Below, one piece after another: positions 24,438 through 34,621 of a stretch of 64,000 nucleotides of DNA. Source of the DNA: Triplophysa rosa (taxonomy: Eukaryota; Chordata; Actinopteri; Cypriniformes; Nemacheilidae). Position 1 is the first letter of the stretch. Each line of letters starts with the position of its first letter. The position numbers and the translations under genes are program-made. The notes under the pieces were generated by a model. That model had not been told where the DNA came from and did not search any database. It worked only from the letters and a program-made list of their open reading frames with translations. Where the stretch lies: positions 22,058,834 to 22,122,833 of the forward strand of contig NC_079907.1 of assembly GCF_024868665.1 (NCBI RefSeq), written 5' to 3'.

Positions 24438-26811
24438 TATATTATTTTGCTGGTGATAAAAAAATGAGACAACGTTGCAAATATTGCATTTCTTCCCTTT
24501 TTATTTGTCCAAAACGTTTTTTAAAGACTACATTAGGGCTGTGATGGTGTCCATGACAACCGCGCCAGTGTCATTGGCAGTGTGCTTGTCACTGGCTATA
24601 ATCTAATAGGAAAGTCAACAATTCAAGACTGATCGAACTTTTCCTACTTGGCAACCTCAGTGACTGATCCATATGGAGAGCTTCCTATAGCAAACAGGAT
24701 TGTGTTAATTACGCAGCTACGAAATGAAAGCAATATTTGCAAATGATAGCTCAACTCCAATTACGTTCCAGCCTCAATACCGCAGCTAAGCGTGAAAACA
24801 TTCCACATGGAGAAATAACCGAGCGCCGTCTTTGCAGGGTGGACAAAGTAGTTGTCTTTGCAGGAACACTGTGCAATTTGGCAATCAGACGGCTGGCTTG
24901 GGTAACAGGGTAATTAACCTCATTTATTTGTCTGTGTTGAAAGTGTGTTTAAGGCCCCAAACAGAGCAATTTAGTTGAAGATGTAATCACAGAATCAGAG
25001 AACCTCAATATGCTTCAGTTAGGAGGAACGGCCCGCAGCCATGCAGAGACGTTCAATCAATGCAAAACTTAAAAACGTTTGCTCAATGGAGGATTGGTGC
25101 TCTGCCCACACATTCCAGAATAAGGGTCCGTATGTTAGGGTGTCTCGAGCGTGTGTGGGCTGTTCATTTGTATGCATCCCACGCGCTCATGCCGACATAA
25201 AAAATCGTTTAAAACTGAGCAGTGCAGGCCAGAAATATACATGTGACTGATTTCTCAAACCTATATCTCGTAGTAGACACGGGTCCATGGACCTCGTCTA
25301 TCTCAGCAGCATCATAATAACCCCATTACTACGGTTGTCATCTCAGAATCATGGGCTGGTGCGATGAGGAGGTCAACATAAACTTAATCTTTTATGTTTT
25401 ATGTAGTCGTTCAATATAAGCACCCACATCTGGCTATGCAGGTGACAATATCTGCGTAATGGATTCTGCATGTAAATTTACCATTCTCTAGGGAACACTG
25501 TCAGAGACCAGGCACGTCGATCACAACCCATTAGTCCCTGTGGGTAGCTGAAGAAACTATAAACTCTTATGACTTCTAGCTTACATGGCAGTATGACCAC
25601 AGAGTCTATCAGACAGTCGTGCAAGCATCTACATTTTCTGTAATATGACATGTCCAATGCCTGTGTCAACTAGTCATGGCCGTGAGACTTCAGTTGGGCT
25701 TGTTTTATGTTCGTTAGTGTCACATTGTTTTTGTAAGGTAACTTGTAATTACAAACCGATTTTAATTGTACTTTCTATCTAAATGTTGATCAGCTGCTTG
25801 AAGCAGGTGCTCTTAACATCCTTTATAACAACAAAAACAGCATGAATCTGGCATGCATCAGCATGAATTAGCTCCGGCTTTCATTTCTACCCTGCATCGC
25901 CAGCTGCGAGGCCCTGCTGATGTCACACAGCATGTGGCAAAGAGCATTTACATTAAGTCAATACTGACTTACCCAATGGTTAACTTTCTAGATGACAAGT
26001 CGATTAGTAATATTATAAATAAATAAAAAATGCAAAGACAAAAAACGAGGAAGCAATGAAAGTGGCACTCTAATAAACCATAATAGAAGATGTGTGAATC
26101 CATATTTCTACTTTTCCTCCAACTGGAGTGCTATATCAGTTGGTGCACATATTTAAAACCTCATTATGCCTCATTGTGAGTCTTTTGAGAAGAAAGAATA
26201 AATTAGTGGTTAACTAAGAAAGATTTTAAAAACAAAAGCTATCCAACAAAGAATCCTTTTAGCCTACTTTTGGAAATGTTGCACTCCTTTGTGTGAGCAG
26301 GCAGTTTGCGTTAAGCTCCAAATCTTTCCTGACATCTCAGACACCCAAAAGATCTTGTGGGATTCATCTGAAGAGTTTTATTACAACTTCACCATGTTTC
26401 CGCCGAAGATTTTGCACTTAGTGCAGAGCATAAAAGGAGCCTGAAGATAAGCACGAAATAGCACATTTGTCAATTGCAAAGGAACACTCGGTGAGTAATA
26501 AAAATTCAAAACGGGTGTAAGTATTTAAGATCAACTTCTGGCGATAGACTCAAGCAATAGGCTGGTGTAATGACAACATTTCTGCATCTTTGATTCTAAG
26601 TCGTTTCAGCCTGTTACATAATGGGCTGTTTGACAACGTTTTATTACTTTGTTTTGAGCTCAAAAAGTAGTAAAACCAAAATGACAAAACTTTATTTCTT
26701 TATCCAACTCCTTTAGGGTGAATCTTAGAAAAGTGTTTGAATTTTAACATCTCCACCGAGTTTTCTTATGTTTTACTAATAATTCTCAATCATCATTCTT
26801 ATTAGATTCAT
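24438..26811. other. grid1 intron 2 sequence, no gene recognised
   Basis: No supportable exon or repeat. Parts of 24540-24960 have a balanced, non-repetitive composition, including AGCAATATTTGCAAATGATA. They might be regulatory, but there is no direct evidence. Confidence 0.35.
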
Positions 26812-27138
26812 TTAAAGGGGCGATGAATTGAGACCTCAATTTTAACCCGAGCTTTTGTTGTATGAGAGGGAATCGTATTCCAGCGAAGTCAGAACTGAAA
26901 ACGCTCTTGTTACAAAAATTACAACTGTTATTGACACCAGGCTCAGCGAACGCCAGGTCCTTTCTATGTCATAGATGGGTTGAACACTGCTTCCACAGAA
27001 AACTACTTCTCTAGCCCCGCCCACTGGTTCGCGAATGACTTTAGCCACACATAGTACACACTCCGCATTTGTGATGATTGACAAACTGGTAACCATAGCG
27101 ACATATTTTTCGGCTAAATATTTGTTTTGTCTGTCCGT
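26812..27138 (+). mobile_element. Kolobok-like element A, left part
   Basis: It begins at a TTAA (26812-26815) followed by AGGGGCGATGAATTGAGACC, a start typical of TTAA-inserting fish Kolobok-type elements. Further in are CATTGACACCAGG-like and CCCCGCCCACTGG-like blocks, as in those families. The element is interrupted at the TTAA at 27139, where element B starts. It appears to resume at 30369 and runs into the THAP exon at 30707-30978. Its right end was not found, so it is probably truncated. Confidence 0.6.
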
Positions 27139-27449
27139 TTAAAGGAGACATCAGATGAAAACCCCACTTTTTCTGTGTTTAAGTGCTATAATCGGGTCCC
27201 CGGTGCATCTAGCAACCCAGAAAACATGAAAAATAAGAACCCAGTAAGTTTGTTTTGATGAGCCTTTCCCTGCAAGCATGTGAGAAATCGAGCCGTTCAG
27301 ATTTCGCTCCGATTGTGACGTCCAAAGTGGATTTTATTCTAATGTTACCGCCCCTTAATCTACACAGTTCCACCCACCACGCGCCGCCATTGTTGTTTTC
27401 ACAAGCGACAGCGGTGTACGTGACGCCATGGCTAAAGTTCGTGCACAAC

Positions 27450-27602
27450 ATGCAATGTAGTCGCTGCACAGAATCCAAACCTAGGAAGAGACAGGAGTGG
27501 ATTTATTTTATTTTTAGTGGAAATCCATCAGAAAGCATATGTAAAAACCTGCTTGTTTGCGCGAATCACTTTAGCAACCTGGGACAGTACAAGCAGGATT
27601 AG
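27450..27602 (+). pseudogene. THAP zinc-finger fragment of Kolobok-like element B
   Basis: The frame gives a 50-residue peptide starting MQCSRCTES. Its THAP-type C2CH ligands are Cys3, Cys6, Cys37 and His40 (in LLVCANHF), with the conserved Trp17 in QEWIYFIF. In the family, THAP domains run about 80-90 residues and end in an AVPTIF-like box. Here the sequence stops or is interrupted by the Harbinger insertion before that box. One frame over, GCAGGATTAGCTTCAAAG reads AGLASK, as expected for the continuing domain, so a frameshift is likely as well. It is a DNA-binding domain relic and makes no complete protein. Confidence 0.65.
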
Positions 27603-27873
27603 CTTCAAAGAGCGCTTTTCCACCATCGCGCTGAATCGTTCTAAGCACAGTCTGAAACGGTTGCGGTTGTGTTTCCAGGTGAGCCTGGCTCGGCACAGCA
27701 CGATTACAAACCGTTCTCGGCACGGTTGTATAACTGCGCGGAGTGCGCGGAGTGGTCACTCGCCGGTTGCCTAGATACCAGTTTCTCTCTGCAGTCAACA
27801 GCGCGCGTCACTAAAGTAAGTAAACAAAGCATGTTAGCCTATTAAAAAAGCTACAAGTTACTTCGTTTAAGAA

Positions 27874-28223
27874 ATGTCTGAGGCGGTTTGGTCAGTAGAT
27901 GATACATTTGCGCTTATAGATATTTGGGCAGAGCGCAATATTCAACATCAGCTGGAGGGTACCAAGAGAAATGAAAAAGTTTTTCAACTCATAGCTCAGT
28001 CTCTTGCAGAAAAGGGCATTAAGAAAAACTCTAAACAATGCCGGGAAAAAATAAAAAAGCTGAAGCATACATATCGAGTCCAAAAAGACAATAATAGCTA
28101 GAAAAACCGACCGCTTCTACGATGCAATGGACAGAGTTTTAGGATGCCGCCCATCTATGCGAAATGACGGTGTGCTTGATTCCTCCTTGTCAGCTTCGCA
28201 GCTGTTTGAAGAGATCGCGGAGG
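27874..28223 (+). pseudogene. Harbinger Myb/SANT-like protein, exon 1 (frameshifted)
   Basis: The frame starts at ATG 27874 (MSEAVWSVDDTFALIDIW) and continues through KNSKQCREKIKKLKHTYRV, the trihelix/Myb-SANT pattern of Harbinger ORF1 proteins. These bind the element ends and bring the transposase into the nucleus. The frame hits a stop at 28099-28101. A change of frame near 28090 restores RKTDRFYDAMDRVLGCRPSM through FEEIAEG, ending in the AGG|GTAAGT donor at 28223/28224. The lesion is therefore a small indel in an otherwise readable exon. Exons 2 and 3 follow with matching phase 1. Confidence 0.75.
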
Positions 28224-28299
28224 GTAAGTAAATGCTTACACAGACACACTTGAACCAATTATGTACCTGTTTCGTAAGCTTTTTAACTAATGTTTACAG

Positions 28300-28380
28300 G
28301 ATGCTTGCATTTACACACAGAGAGTAAGAAAGTTCCTGCCCTCACCTCATCCAGCAACAATCTCACACGCCGCAGTCGTG
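28300..28380 (+). pseudogene. Harbinger Myb/SANT-like protein, exon 2
   Basis: It lies between the acceptor AACTAATGTTTACAG (ends 28299) and a G|GTAAAA donor (28380/28381). The phase-1 join from exon 1 gives a 27-codon frame with ESKKVPALTSSSNNLTRRSR. A second AG at 28319-28320 would also keep frame, but it has a poorer pyrimidine tract. This is the linker between the Myb-like domain and the C-terminal coiled region. Confidence 0.6.
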
Positions 28381-28695
28381 GTAAAAAATATTTTTGGCAC
28401 AGATAGTGATAAAAACAATTTAAAGGCACGCACAATGAGTGCATGTCTGTGAAAGAAATCAACTTTAGTTCAGAGTTTTTTCTTCTGCTTAATATGTTAG
28501 AGCATCATACAAGCACATGTTTTATAAGAAAATGATAACACGTAATGCCATTTTAAAGTATTAATGTTAACTGAAATGAAACACCAGTACGGGTTTACAA
28601 ATGTGGTTGGTAGATTTTATAAATATTCAATTTATTGGCCAAATGACAATTGATGTTTCATTATTTAATTACTTTAATGGAAATGGGTGTTAAAT

Positions 28696-28724
28696 GTATA
28701 TATATATATATATATATATATATT
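28696..28724. repeat. (TA)n microsatellite
   Basis: About 14 uninterrupted TA units sit directly before the exon 3 acceptor and replace a normal polypyrimidine tract. This probably weakens splicing of the Harbinger gene. Confidence 0.9.
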
Positions 28725-28726
28725 AG

Positions 28727-28977
28727 GGAAAAGGAGGCACAATCCCAGCAACCACAAAGAATTTCTTGTTTACCTCAAAAAATCTGATGCAGCATTCCAT
28801 ACTCTTCTAGAAAATCAGCAGCAGCAGATGGTTGAGTGCAGACAGGCAGAAGCTGAAGCAGCCAAGTTAAGAGTGGAAAGAAATTTTAATAACCAGTTTT
28901 TAAATTTGTTTGGGCAATTCGTACAGATTCTAGGGCGGAAAAATTCTGCTACCCCTGCTGAACCACCACTAGACTAG
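28727..28977 (+). pseudogene. Harbinger Myb/SANT-like protein, exon 3
   Basis: It starts after TATATTAG, and phase 1 from exon 2 completes a Gly codon. The frame reads GKRRHNPSNHKEFLVYLKKS, then a Gln/Glu-rich helix (LENQQQQMVECRQAEAEAAK) and a short tail ending at TAG 28975-28977. The Gln/Glu-rich helix is a common C-terminal feature of these ORF1 proteins. A (TA)n run lies in the acceptor region. Confidence 0.65.
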
Positions 28978-29591
28978 GTGTAACATTTAACATGTTGTTT
29001 AACATATGTCATGATTCTGCCTCATCTTGTCATGTCTTTCTTGATCTTGTGGCAGAATCACGGCAGGATCCCTTGTTTAATGTGGAGAGAGAGATTTTGA
29101 CCCTTTTGGTGTTCCATACTCTCTCTCCGGAGTCAAGTCAAGTCAAGTCAGTCTACGTCCTGTTTGGCTATCGCGTTTTCCCTGTGTTATTGTCTATACC
29201 CCATCGTGGGTTTTCGTGTTTAAATAAATCCCTTGTGTTAACCCCTTCACTACTGCTGCCTGCAATTGGCTTCCTCCTCGTATTTCATGTCAACATAATT
29301 AAATGGAACACAGTTTATGATTTCATCAACAATATTCTTTATTCTTATTTATGTATTATCTAAATATTTATTTATTCTTTACATTTTTCTAAATGTTATT
29401 TATTCATTGCAAAAGTGGATGTATAACATTTCAGTGCAACACATAACATTGTTCAAATAATAAGATTGCAAAAAGACATTCAAGATTTATGTTTCTTTAA
29501 CAATATGATGTTTCTTGTCTTTCAGTGGTTTTAGTTCATATTCAAAGTTAGGCTTAAAGTGTTTTTGTATTAGATTTATAATGTTAATGTT

Positions 29592-30248
29592 TCATGCATT
29601 GTGACTGAAGTGTCTCAACAGACAAGCACGCACAACATTAGCTTCAGGAATTACTCTCTCTCGCTCTGGAAGAGGTGTGGAAGGTTGTTGATATTGGGGC
29701 ACATCAGCAGCATTCATCCAGTCTCGGTTGTACACTTCATAGTGTTGCTCGCACAGATTGTGCAAAACACAACATGCCACTACCATCTCTCTAGTTAAAT
29801 CCAAATCGCAGTCATTACGTTTTAAAAGGCACCGCCACCTTCCTTTAAGTCTGCCGAATGCAGATTCAACCATAACTCTGGCACTGCTAATCCTAGCATT
29901 GAACATCTCTTGTTGTTCTGTCAGTCTTCCTGTATCTGAAAAAGGTTTTACTAGCCATGGTTGAGCAGGATAGGCAGCATCACCAATAATGTAGTAACCA
30001 ATACTATTCCCTCCAACAAGTCTAGTGTGTGCAGAAAAAAACGGTGTGTTCAAGATATCCCACAGCTTAGACAGTCGGAGTACACGGGCATCATGGAGGC
30101 TTCCTGGTCGGCCAACACAAATATTCCCAAACTGGCCCTTTCCATCCACAACAGCCTGCAGGACAATAGAGTGCCAACCCTTGCGATTCACATCACCATT
30201 ATGATGTTCCCTTGGTGTTATTATCGGTATATGTTTTTGACGAGGCAA
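29592..30248 (-). pseudogene. PIF-Harbinger DDE transposase (HARBI1-like), N-terminus missing
   Basis: The 218-codon frame has the hallmark order HIPIITP, then VNRKGWHSIVLQAVVD, GRPGSLHDARVL, GDAAYP (second catalytic Asp, residue 90 of this frame), VESAFGRLKGRWRCL (catalytic Glu, residue 128) and CCVLHNLC. In the family the first catalytic Asp lies in a G-x-I-D-G-T-H motif just before HIPI. Here the frame runs into a stop (TAA) a few codons upstream, and no splice acceptor is visible. The first Asp and the N-terminal helix-turn-helix are therefore lost. The transposase normally cuts and pastes the element together with the Myb-like partner encoded opposite. This copy cannot be active. Confidence 0.9.
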
Positions 30249-30368
30249 GAAGGGTTTGGTTTACACAGCCATTGAGTGTTTTTAAGCAAAATATGTTCCA
30301 GACATTTCATGAAGACCCTAATAAATCATACCAACTTGTTGAAAGTGCTCGTCTGAGGAGACCTTTAA

Positions 30369-31010
30369 ACTAAACCGCTGATATGCACTGTTTTGTGTTT
30401 ATACTCGGAAGGCTCCATCACACAGCGCTCTTTTGATGTGTTGCCATGTTTGTTGCCAAGCGCTTTTATGCTTGTTGTTTGGTTTTAGATCCAAAAGCCT
30501 CGGCACTTAGGTCTTAATAAATGGTCTGTTGCAGATTTTAAGAATTTTTGATCTTATGAAATATATGAACAATTTGCATTTTAAGGTTTGTTTTTGTCTT
30601 GTCTTTATTTGCTTATTTTTTCTGTGAAGATCTGGCAACCCTGTCACTTTGGCGTTGTGTCATATGTGCAAAAGTGAGGACTTGTTTCACTCTTATTTTT
30701 ATTTAGAGCGACCAAGCAACAAACATGCAACATTGTGCAGCGCCTGGTTGTGGAAGAACACAGTCGCTTCCTTCGGATTCTGATATTAGGAACGCGTGGT
30801 TGAAGTTTGTTTTTAAGTACGTTCCTGCTCACGTGGGTGAAACATCGAGCATTTCTTAACTTCATTTCACCGTGGATTCCTTTGTGAACAAGGCGCTGGA
30901 TTTGCGGAGAGACTAAAATGAAAAAGCAGTGCTGTGCCGTCAATATTGGATACGACAGGAATTTCGCAGGAATCTTATGTGAGTAAAACATATTTGTACT
31001 ATGCGTCCAT
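30369..31010 (+). mobile_element. Kolobok-like element A, resumed part
   Basis: Sequence to the right of element B leads, without other repeats, into a pyrimidine-rich acceptor and a THAP exon (30707-30978). This is the expected order of 5' region, intron and THAP exon for the element whose start lies at 26812. Similarity to the copy at 48.1-48.3 kb ends at about 31010. Confidence 0.5.
30707..30978 (+). pseudogene. THAP zinc-finger exon of Kolobok-like element A (degenerate)
   Basis: The exon follows the acceptor TTTATTTAG (ends 30706) and ends at a GTGAGT donor (30979). The ATG at 30725 opens MQHCAAPGCGRTQSLPSDSD, the first half of a THAP C2CH finger (Cys4, Cys9), followed by WLKFVFKYVPAHVGE. 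The expected C-x2-H half reads S-stop-LHFT at 30851-30868, so the third Cys is Ser and a stop follows. Beyond, AGFAERLK and KSSAVPSILDTTG appear in another frame and include the AVPxI box that closes THAP domains. The exon therefore carries a lost ligand, a stop and a frameshift. A second partial copy lies inverted at 48128-48320. Confidence 0.75.
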
Positions 31011-32067
31011 TAAATAGGGCAGTATCAAAAATGTCCTCTACTACCAAATACATAAATAAAAACAACAACCCAGCACACAATGTGGGGTACTGATATGAGA
31101 AGGCAACTGTGACCACTAAAAGGAACTTCATTGCCAAATTTGAACTGTTAGTACAAGCTATATTAAAGAGAGTTTAGTTCCCCTGTGCCTTACATGTGAG
31201 GTCACGCAGAGCTGTCTCACACAAAAGGCTTTTCTCCAAGCGTGATGGTGCTGTTCTTCAAGATGATGTGCTGACATATGGGAAATAAAACACCTTAACC
31301 CACTGATCATAACCCACACCTATCAGACTGAATTCTGGGAACTTTGTAAAACCTTCAACGTCAAACAGTCGGCACTAGATAATTGGAGGCTGGCTGATAA
31401 AGGTGCAGAATAATAGAAGAGTCAAATGACAAATATAACTGCTGCAAATTACACTAGACAGTGTAGCTCATTTCGATTGATCCCCATCAAATAGTCTGTA
31501 AAACTAACAGAGACTTTCCTGATACAGGATATTTTCTAAAGGAAATAATCATAACCATCATCAGCATCGTCATCTTCTCCTTCAATCCCAGCATCATTAA
31601 CTGCCATTAGCCCATTTAAAATAGACGTTCTCTTTCTCCTTGCTTTTCAAAATGATCTTTTGGAAAGCTCAGCCCTCGGAGCACTCATCCTCAACTGCAA
31701 TTATGTGGAAAATTGTTATTGAGTCCTGCTTGACTCAATACCTCCACCTAGCTCTTCTTTCACAGAAGACGCTGCTGTCTGGACTGTGGGGGAGCTTGAG
31801 GTGGCGGTCTTTGAATGACATCTTTTATGCTGGCATTAATCAAATATATGTACATTTTCAAGCCATCTCAAACACACACACTCAACACAAACAGACCCCG
31901 ATGACGTTTTTCGTTCCAACAAAGCGATGTCCTGCAGCCATCACGTTACACACTCGAGTTGTTATTCAAGCGGGCAGATAACAACCTTGATGTCAATTTT
32001 TTTGCATGTACACACAGACATCAGAGAACGATGCAGTTCAAGAGTCATGAGACCATGATTCACTCAC
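31011..32067. other. grid1 intron 2, 5' (donor-side) part
   Basis: No exon or repeat was identified between the element remains and the exon 2 donor. It is ordinary AT-rich intronic sequence. Confidence 0.5.
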
Positions 32068-32223
32068 CTTCCTGGACTGCCTGAAAGGGGTTGTTGGGTT
32101 CAATATATTTTATGGAGTGGGTGATTTTCTCACTCTGCAAAATGTCATCGTTGAGGCTGAGGTCAGAGATCGCCAACTGAAACACCTCATCATCCCGTGC
32201 GGCGTTCTCTTCAAAAATGGCAC
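32068..32223 (-). CDS. grid1: Glutamate receptor delta-1, exon 2 (amino-terminal domain)
   Basis: On the minus strand this 156-nt exon follows the acceptor CACATGCCCGCAG and ends in GAAG|GTGAGT. It enters in phase 1, completing the Gly split from exon 1, and encodes 52 residues: [20 protein letters not shown], then [14 protein letters not shown], then [12 protein letters not shown]. The FEENAA and [15 protein letters not shown] strings fit GluD1. GluD2 differs here, as recalled, with DESAKKDD and NQNEEILQTEKIT. The product is a postsynaptic membrane receptor whose extracellular amino-terminal domain binds cerebellins and through them presynaptic neurexins. This exon covers the first strand and helix of that domain. 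Whether it is the grid1a or grid1b paralogue cannot be told. No exon 3 was found in the remaining 32 kb, which fits the very long introns of this gene. Confidence 0.95.
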
Positions 32224-34542
32224 CTGCGGGCATGTGCAGATTGTTATCTGGGTCTTAGCAAAGCGTACGAATAAACAAAGTCAATTGTTAGTTTGCATAC
32301 AAAGCAAGGCACCGGCTTAGCTCATCTCTACAGTACGGGCTCAATGTTTTATGCATCTTTGCAGACAGGCAGAAATGCTTTTAGCCAACCCTAAGCATCT
32401 GTTTAGAACCTTTTCTGGTAATAAAATAATCAGCAATAGATTTTAGATAAATGTCAGTTGGTCTGCTTTTTTTTTGTGGGGGCTTATTTACCAATTGGAC
32501 TTTTTGCATGAAGATTAATTCAGATTCAGATATTTGTCCAAGCACATTTAAACTAGGCGATTCGCTCAGTAAATGGAAACACTGTGGCTCTGTGGTCCTA
32601 TCAAAACATTCATGTTGGCTTAATGAGCTTATGAGTCTCTGCTTGACAAGCAACGGCAGACCTGGGCAATGTTCAGTGTTCATTCTTTGAAAATAATCTT
32701 TCTTTCTGCAAGACCAGCATCATTCATGTCTTGCCGAAACACACTGCTTCTCCGTGTTACAGGCAGCCAATAGGATGGGCAGGTGGACAGGTGAAATCTG
32801 GTTGATGTATCACTGCGGTGTTCATCTTATTTAGCTGAAATAGGGGTGTCGCATCTGCTCATTCCAGTTGCCAGTGAGAACAGGCCTGGTCAACACGTAC
32901 TAGCCTCTCAATTACCAGTTTTGGATGGTCATTGCCTCTGTAAATCACCACACCGGCCTGAAATCACTTCATGTCACCCTCTCCATTCAAAGGACGGCTC
33001 TATTTTTCGTTTGCCCTTCGGAGCAGAATTTGGTCAGGATGATAACATGAGCGGATGTGACAAAGTGGAAGTATCGGGCACTGGAGAGGCTCGCATTTGT
33101 TATTGTACGTGTTGTGCACCTGTGAGCCCTGCCTATTACATGGCCAAAGAGACCGCCTGGTCTTCACGCGGAGGATAAGGGCTGGGTGAAAGATGTGGAT
33201 TTTTCAACCTACGGTAGATCCATTGCAGTGCATAATGACAGTCTTTCAACACAATTAATTTGGCATATATGGATATGAAGCTTCTCAAAAGGTCATCCTG
33301 TGGTTAATCTTTCCTGTGGTTAAAGCATGGTGTTAGCAACACCAAGGTCATGCGTTCGATCCCAGGGATTGCACATACTCCGAAACAAATGTTTAGTATA
33401 ATGCAATGTAAATCGCTTTGGACAAATGCGTAAATGTCTCAAAGTTATGACAAACCTATATGTCAGCTAGCTACCTAGGTAAGAGAGAGAGGTTACTGTA
33501 CAATACAATATCACTCAATCTGATGTGTTAATTCTAATTTGTGTTAAATTTGCGAGATGTGATTTAATCCAGCAGCCAGTACTGCACCACATAGCCTCCA
33601 TCTGCTTTCATGAGCCATGAGTCATGACCACCCAAACACATAAATTCAGTGATAAGTAGTTTTGTTGTTCGATTAAACAACACTAACACAAACTCCTGTT
33701 ACATTTGTTGAAGGCCGAATAAACTTGACACTACTTGTTGACAAATAGTTACTGCAGAATTCTTCAATGACAAAAATGATGCATTCATTTCATTACGCAG
33801 ATGAAATCCCCTCTCTGCATTAAACGATTGCTTTGGTAAATTTAAATTGGTGAGAAATGAAACGCAAAGATGCAATGCGACTTTTTCATGCCAACTGAAT
33901 GGAGTTCCAAGCACCCCTGCCCATCACCCCCCTTCCTCCTCCGTGCAGCTGATCTCGAGCCGAAACATTTCTTCACGTTTGGTGAGATAATCTGAATGCA
34001 GAGGGTGTCCGGTAGACGCAGAGGGGATTGGTTAAAATGACATTTACGGCCCGGGATAACCAAGAATAAGCATTTGTCCCCTTGTCATTTATTTACTTCG
34101 GCAACCTTTATTAAGATTTCCCTCACGTTCCATACAAAGTTCAATCTTATAGATGGGAGGGGGAGAGCAACCCACACACATTGGCTTACTTTGCCTTATG
34201 ACAGACGCCGCCTGGCTTTCCAACTTACCTAAAATATCTGATTTAAACAATTGCGCTTTCCTCATAAAAAACTACCAAGACTTGAATTAGATTAGGCTTG
34301 CACCTGTCAATGCAACGGATCCACCTCCAATCTCAACAAGAGAGACGTTATCATCACAAGTGGTCTGCTCAATTGATATTCAGCCCGATAAGCATGGCAA
34401 ATGTCCAATGGTTACATACAATGGATATTTCAGACCAACATTTAACAGACCATTCACTTACATCGGAGTCCTTAATATTGGTGGCCCATTTGTTATCATT
34501 TTCAGCAATTCAAATAATGCCTTTGAACAGCTCACTCCTTAC
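32224..34542 (-). other. grid1: grid1 intron 1
   Basis: The intron is bounded by a GTAAG donor at 34542-34538 and a CAG acceptor at 32226-32224 on the minus strand, about 2.3 kb. It contains one tRNA-derived SINE (33309-33440). The remaining sequence shows no other gene. First introns next to CpG promoters often hold regulatory sites, but none can be named here. Confidence 0.85.
33309..33440 (+). repeat. tRNA-derived SINE in grid1 intron 1
   Basis: The tRNA-like head TTTCCTGTGGTTAAAGCATG contains an A-box-like segment, and GTTCGATCC at 33354-33362 is a perfect Pol III B box. After TTGCACATACT come the body and the degenerate V-SINE-like core AAATCGCTTTGGACAAATGC. The orientation is opposite to grid1 transcription. 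It is not a functional tRNA because the acceptor stem and anticodon arm are not conserved. Confidence 0.8.
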
Positions 34543-34621
34543 CGATGTGAATGATGGAGTCCGCTCCCGCCGAACTGCATTGCAATATCCCAAAAGAAAG
34601 GCATATTATCAGCAAATCCAT
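34543..34621 (-). CDS. grid1: Glutamate receptor delta-1, exon 1 (start codon and signal peptide)
   Basis: On the minus strand, ATG at 34621 opens MDLLIICLSFGILQCSSAGA followed by DSIIHI. After the first base of a Gly codon comes the GTAAGG donor. The first 19 or so residues form a classic signal peptide (hydrophobic LLIICLSFGIL core, small residues before the cleavage site). ADSIIHIG is the conserved mature N-terminus of delta receptors, and it joins in phase to GAIFEEN in exon 2. The start has a good Kozak context (G at -3 and at +4). An upstream ATG at 34647 is out of frame and in a weak context. The product is routed to the secretory pathway and then to postsynaptic membranes. Confidence 0.93.

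Larger units (their letters stand above)
27611..30250. mobile_element. PIF-Harbinger transposon, right end truncated
   Basis: It carries the two genes typical of the superfamily, a Myb/SANT-like DNA-binding gene on the plus strand (27874-28977) and a DDE transposase on the minus strand (29592-30248), in convergent arrangement. The left end AGCGCTTTTCCACCATCGCG resembles known Harbinger termini. No inverted partner was found at the right, where the transposase N-terminus is also missing, so the right end seems deleted. The space between the genes (about 29010-29290) looks like a separate insertion with AGTCAAGTCAAGTCA. Confidence 0.75.
27139..30368 (+). mobile_element. Kolobok-like element B, containing a Harbinger
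   Basis: TTAA lies at both borders (27139-27142 and 30365-30368). The adjacent inverted repeats are AAAGGAGACATCAGATGA and, from the right, AAAGGTCTCCTCAGACGA, with 13 of 18 bases matching. The left part includes a THAP-type zinc-finger frame (27450-27602), which fits Kolobok transposases. Most of the original coding region is gone. A PIF-Harbinger element occupies about 27611-30250. Only about 110 bp of the right end remains beyond it. Confidence 0.65.

Noticed and set aside
29010..29290. Retroposon-like insertion between the two Harbinger genes
   Set aside because: The sequence looks foreign (TGTCATGATTCTGCC-type start, AGTCAAGTCAAGTCA run), but ends and family could not be fixed, so it is not listed as a separate feature.
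1..32067. Further grid1 exons (exon 3 onward)
   Set aside because: A search by eye for conserved amino-terminal-domain strings such as the CDLM and DAMH regions on the minus strand found nothing. Absence is likely but not proven without a translated search.
33309..33440. tRNA gene with a perfect B box
   Set aside because: It has a SINE body and V-SINE-like tail and lacks conserved tRNA stems, so it is a retroposon.
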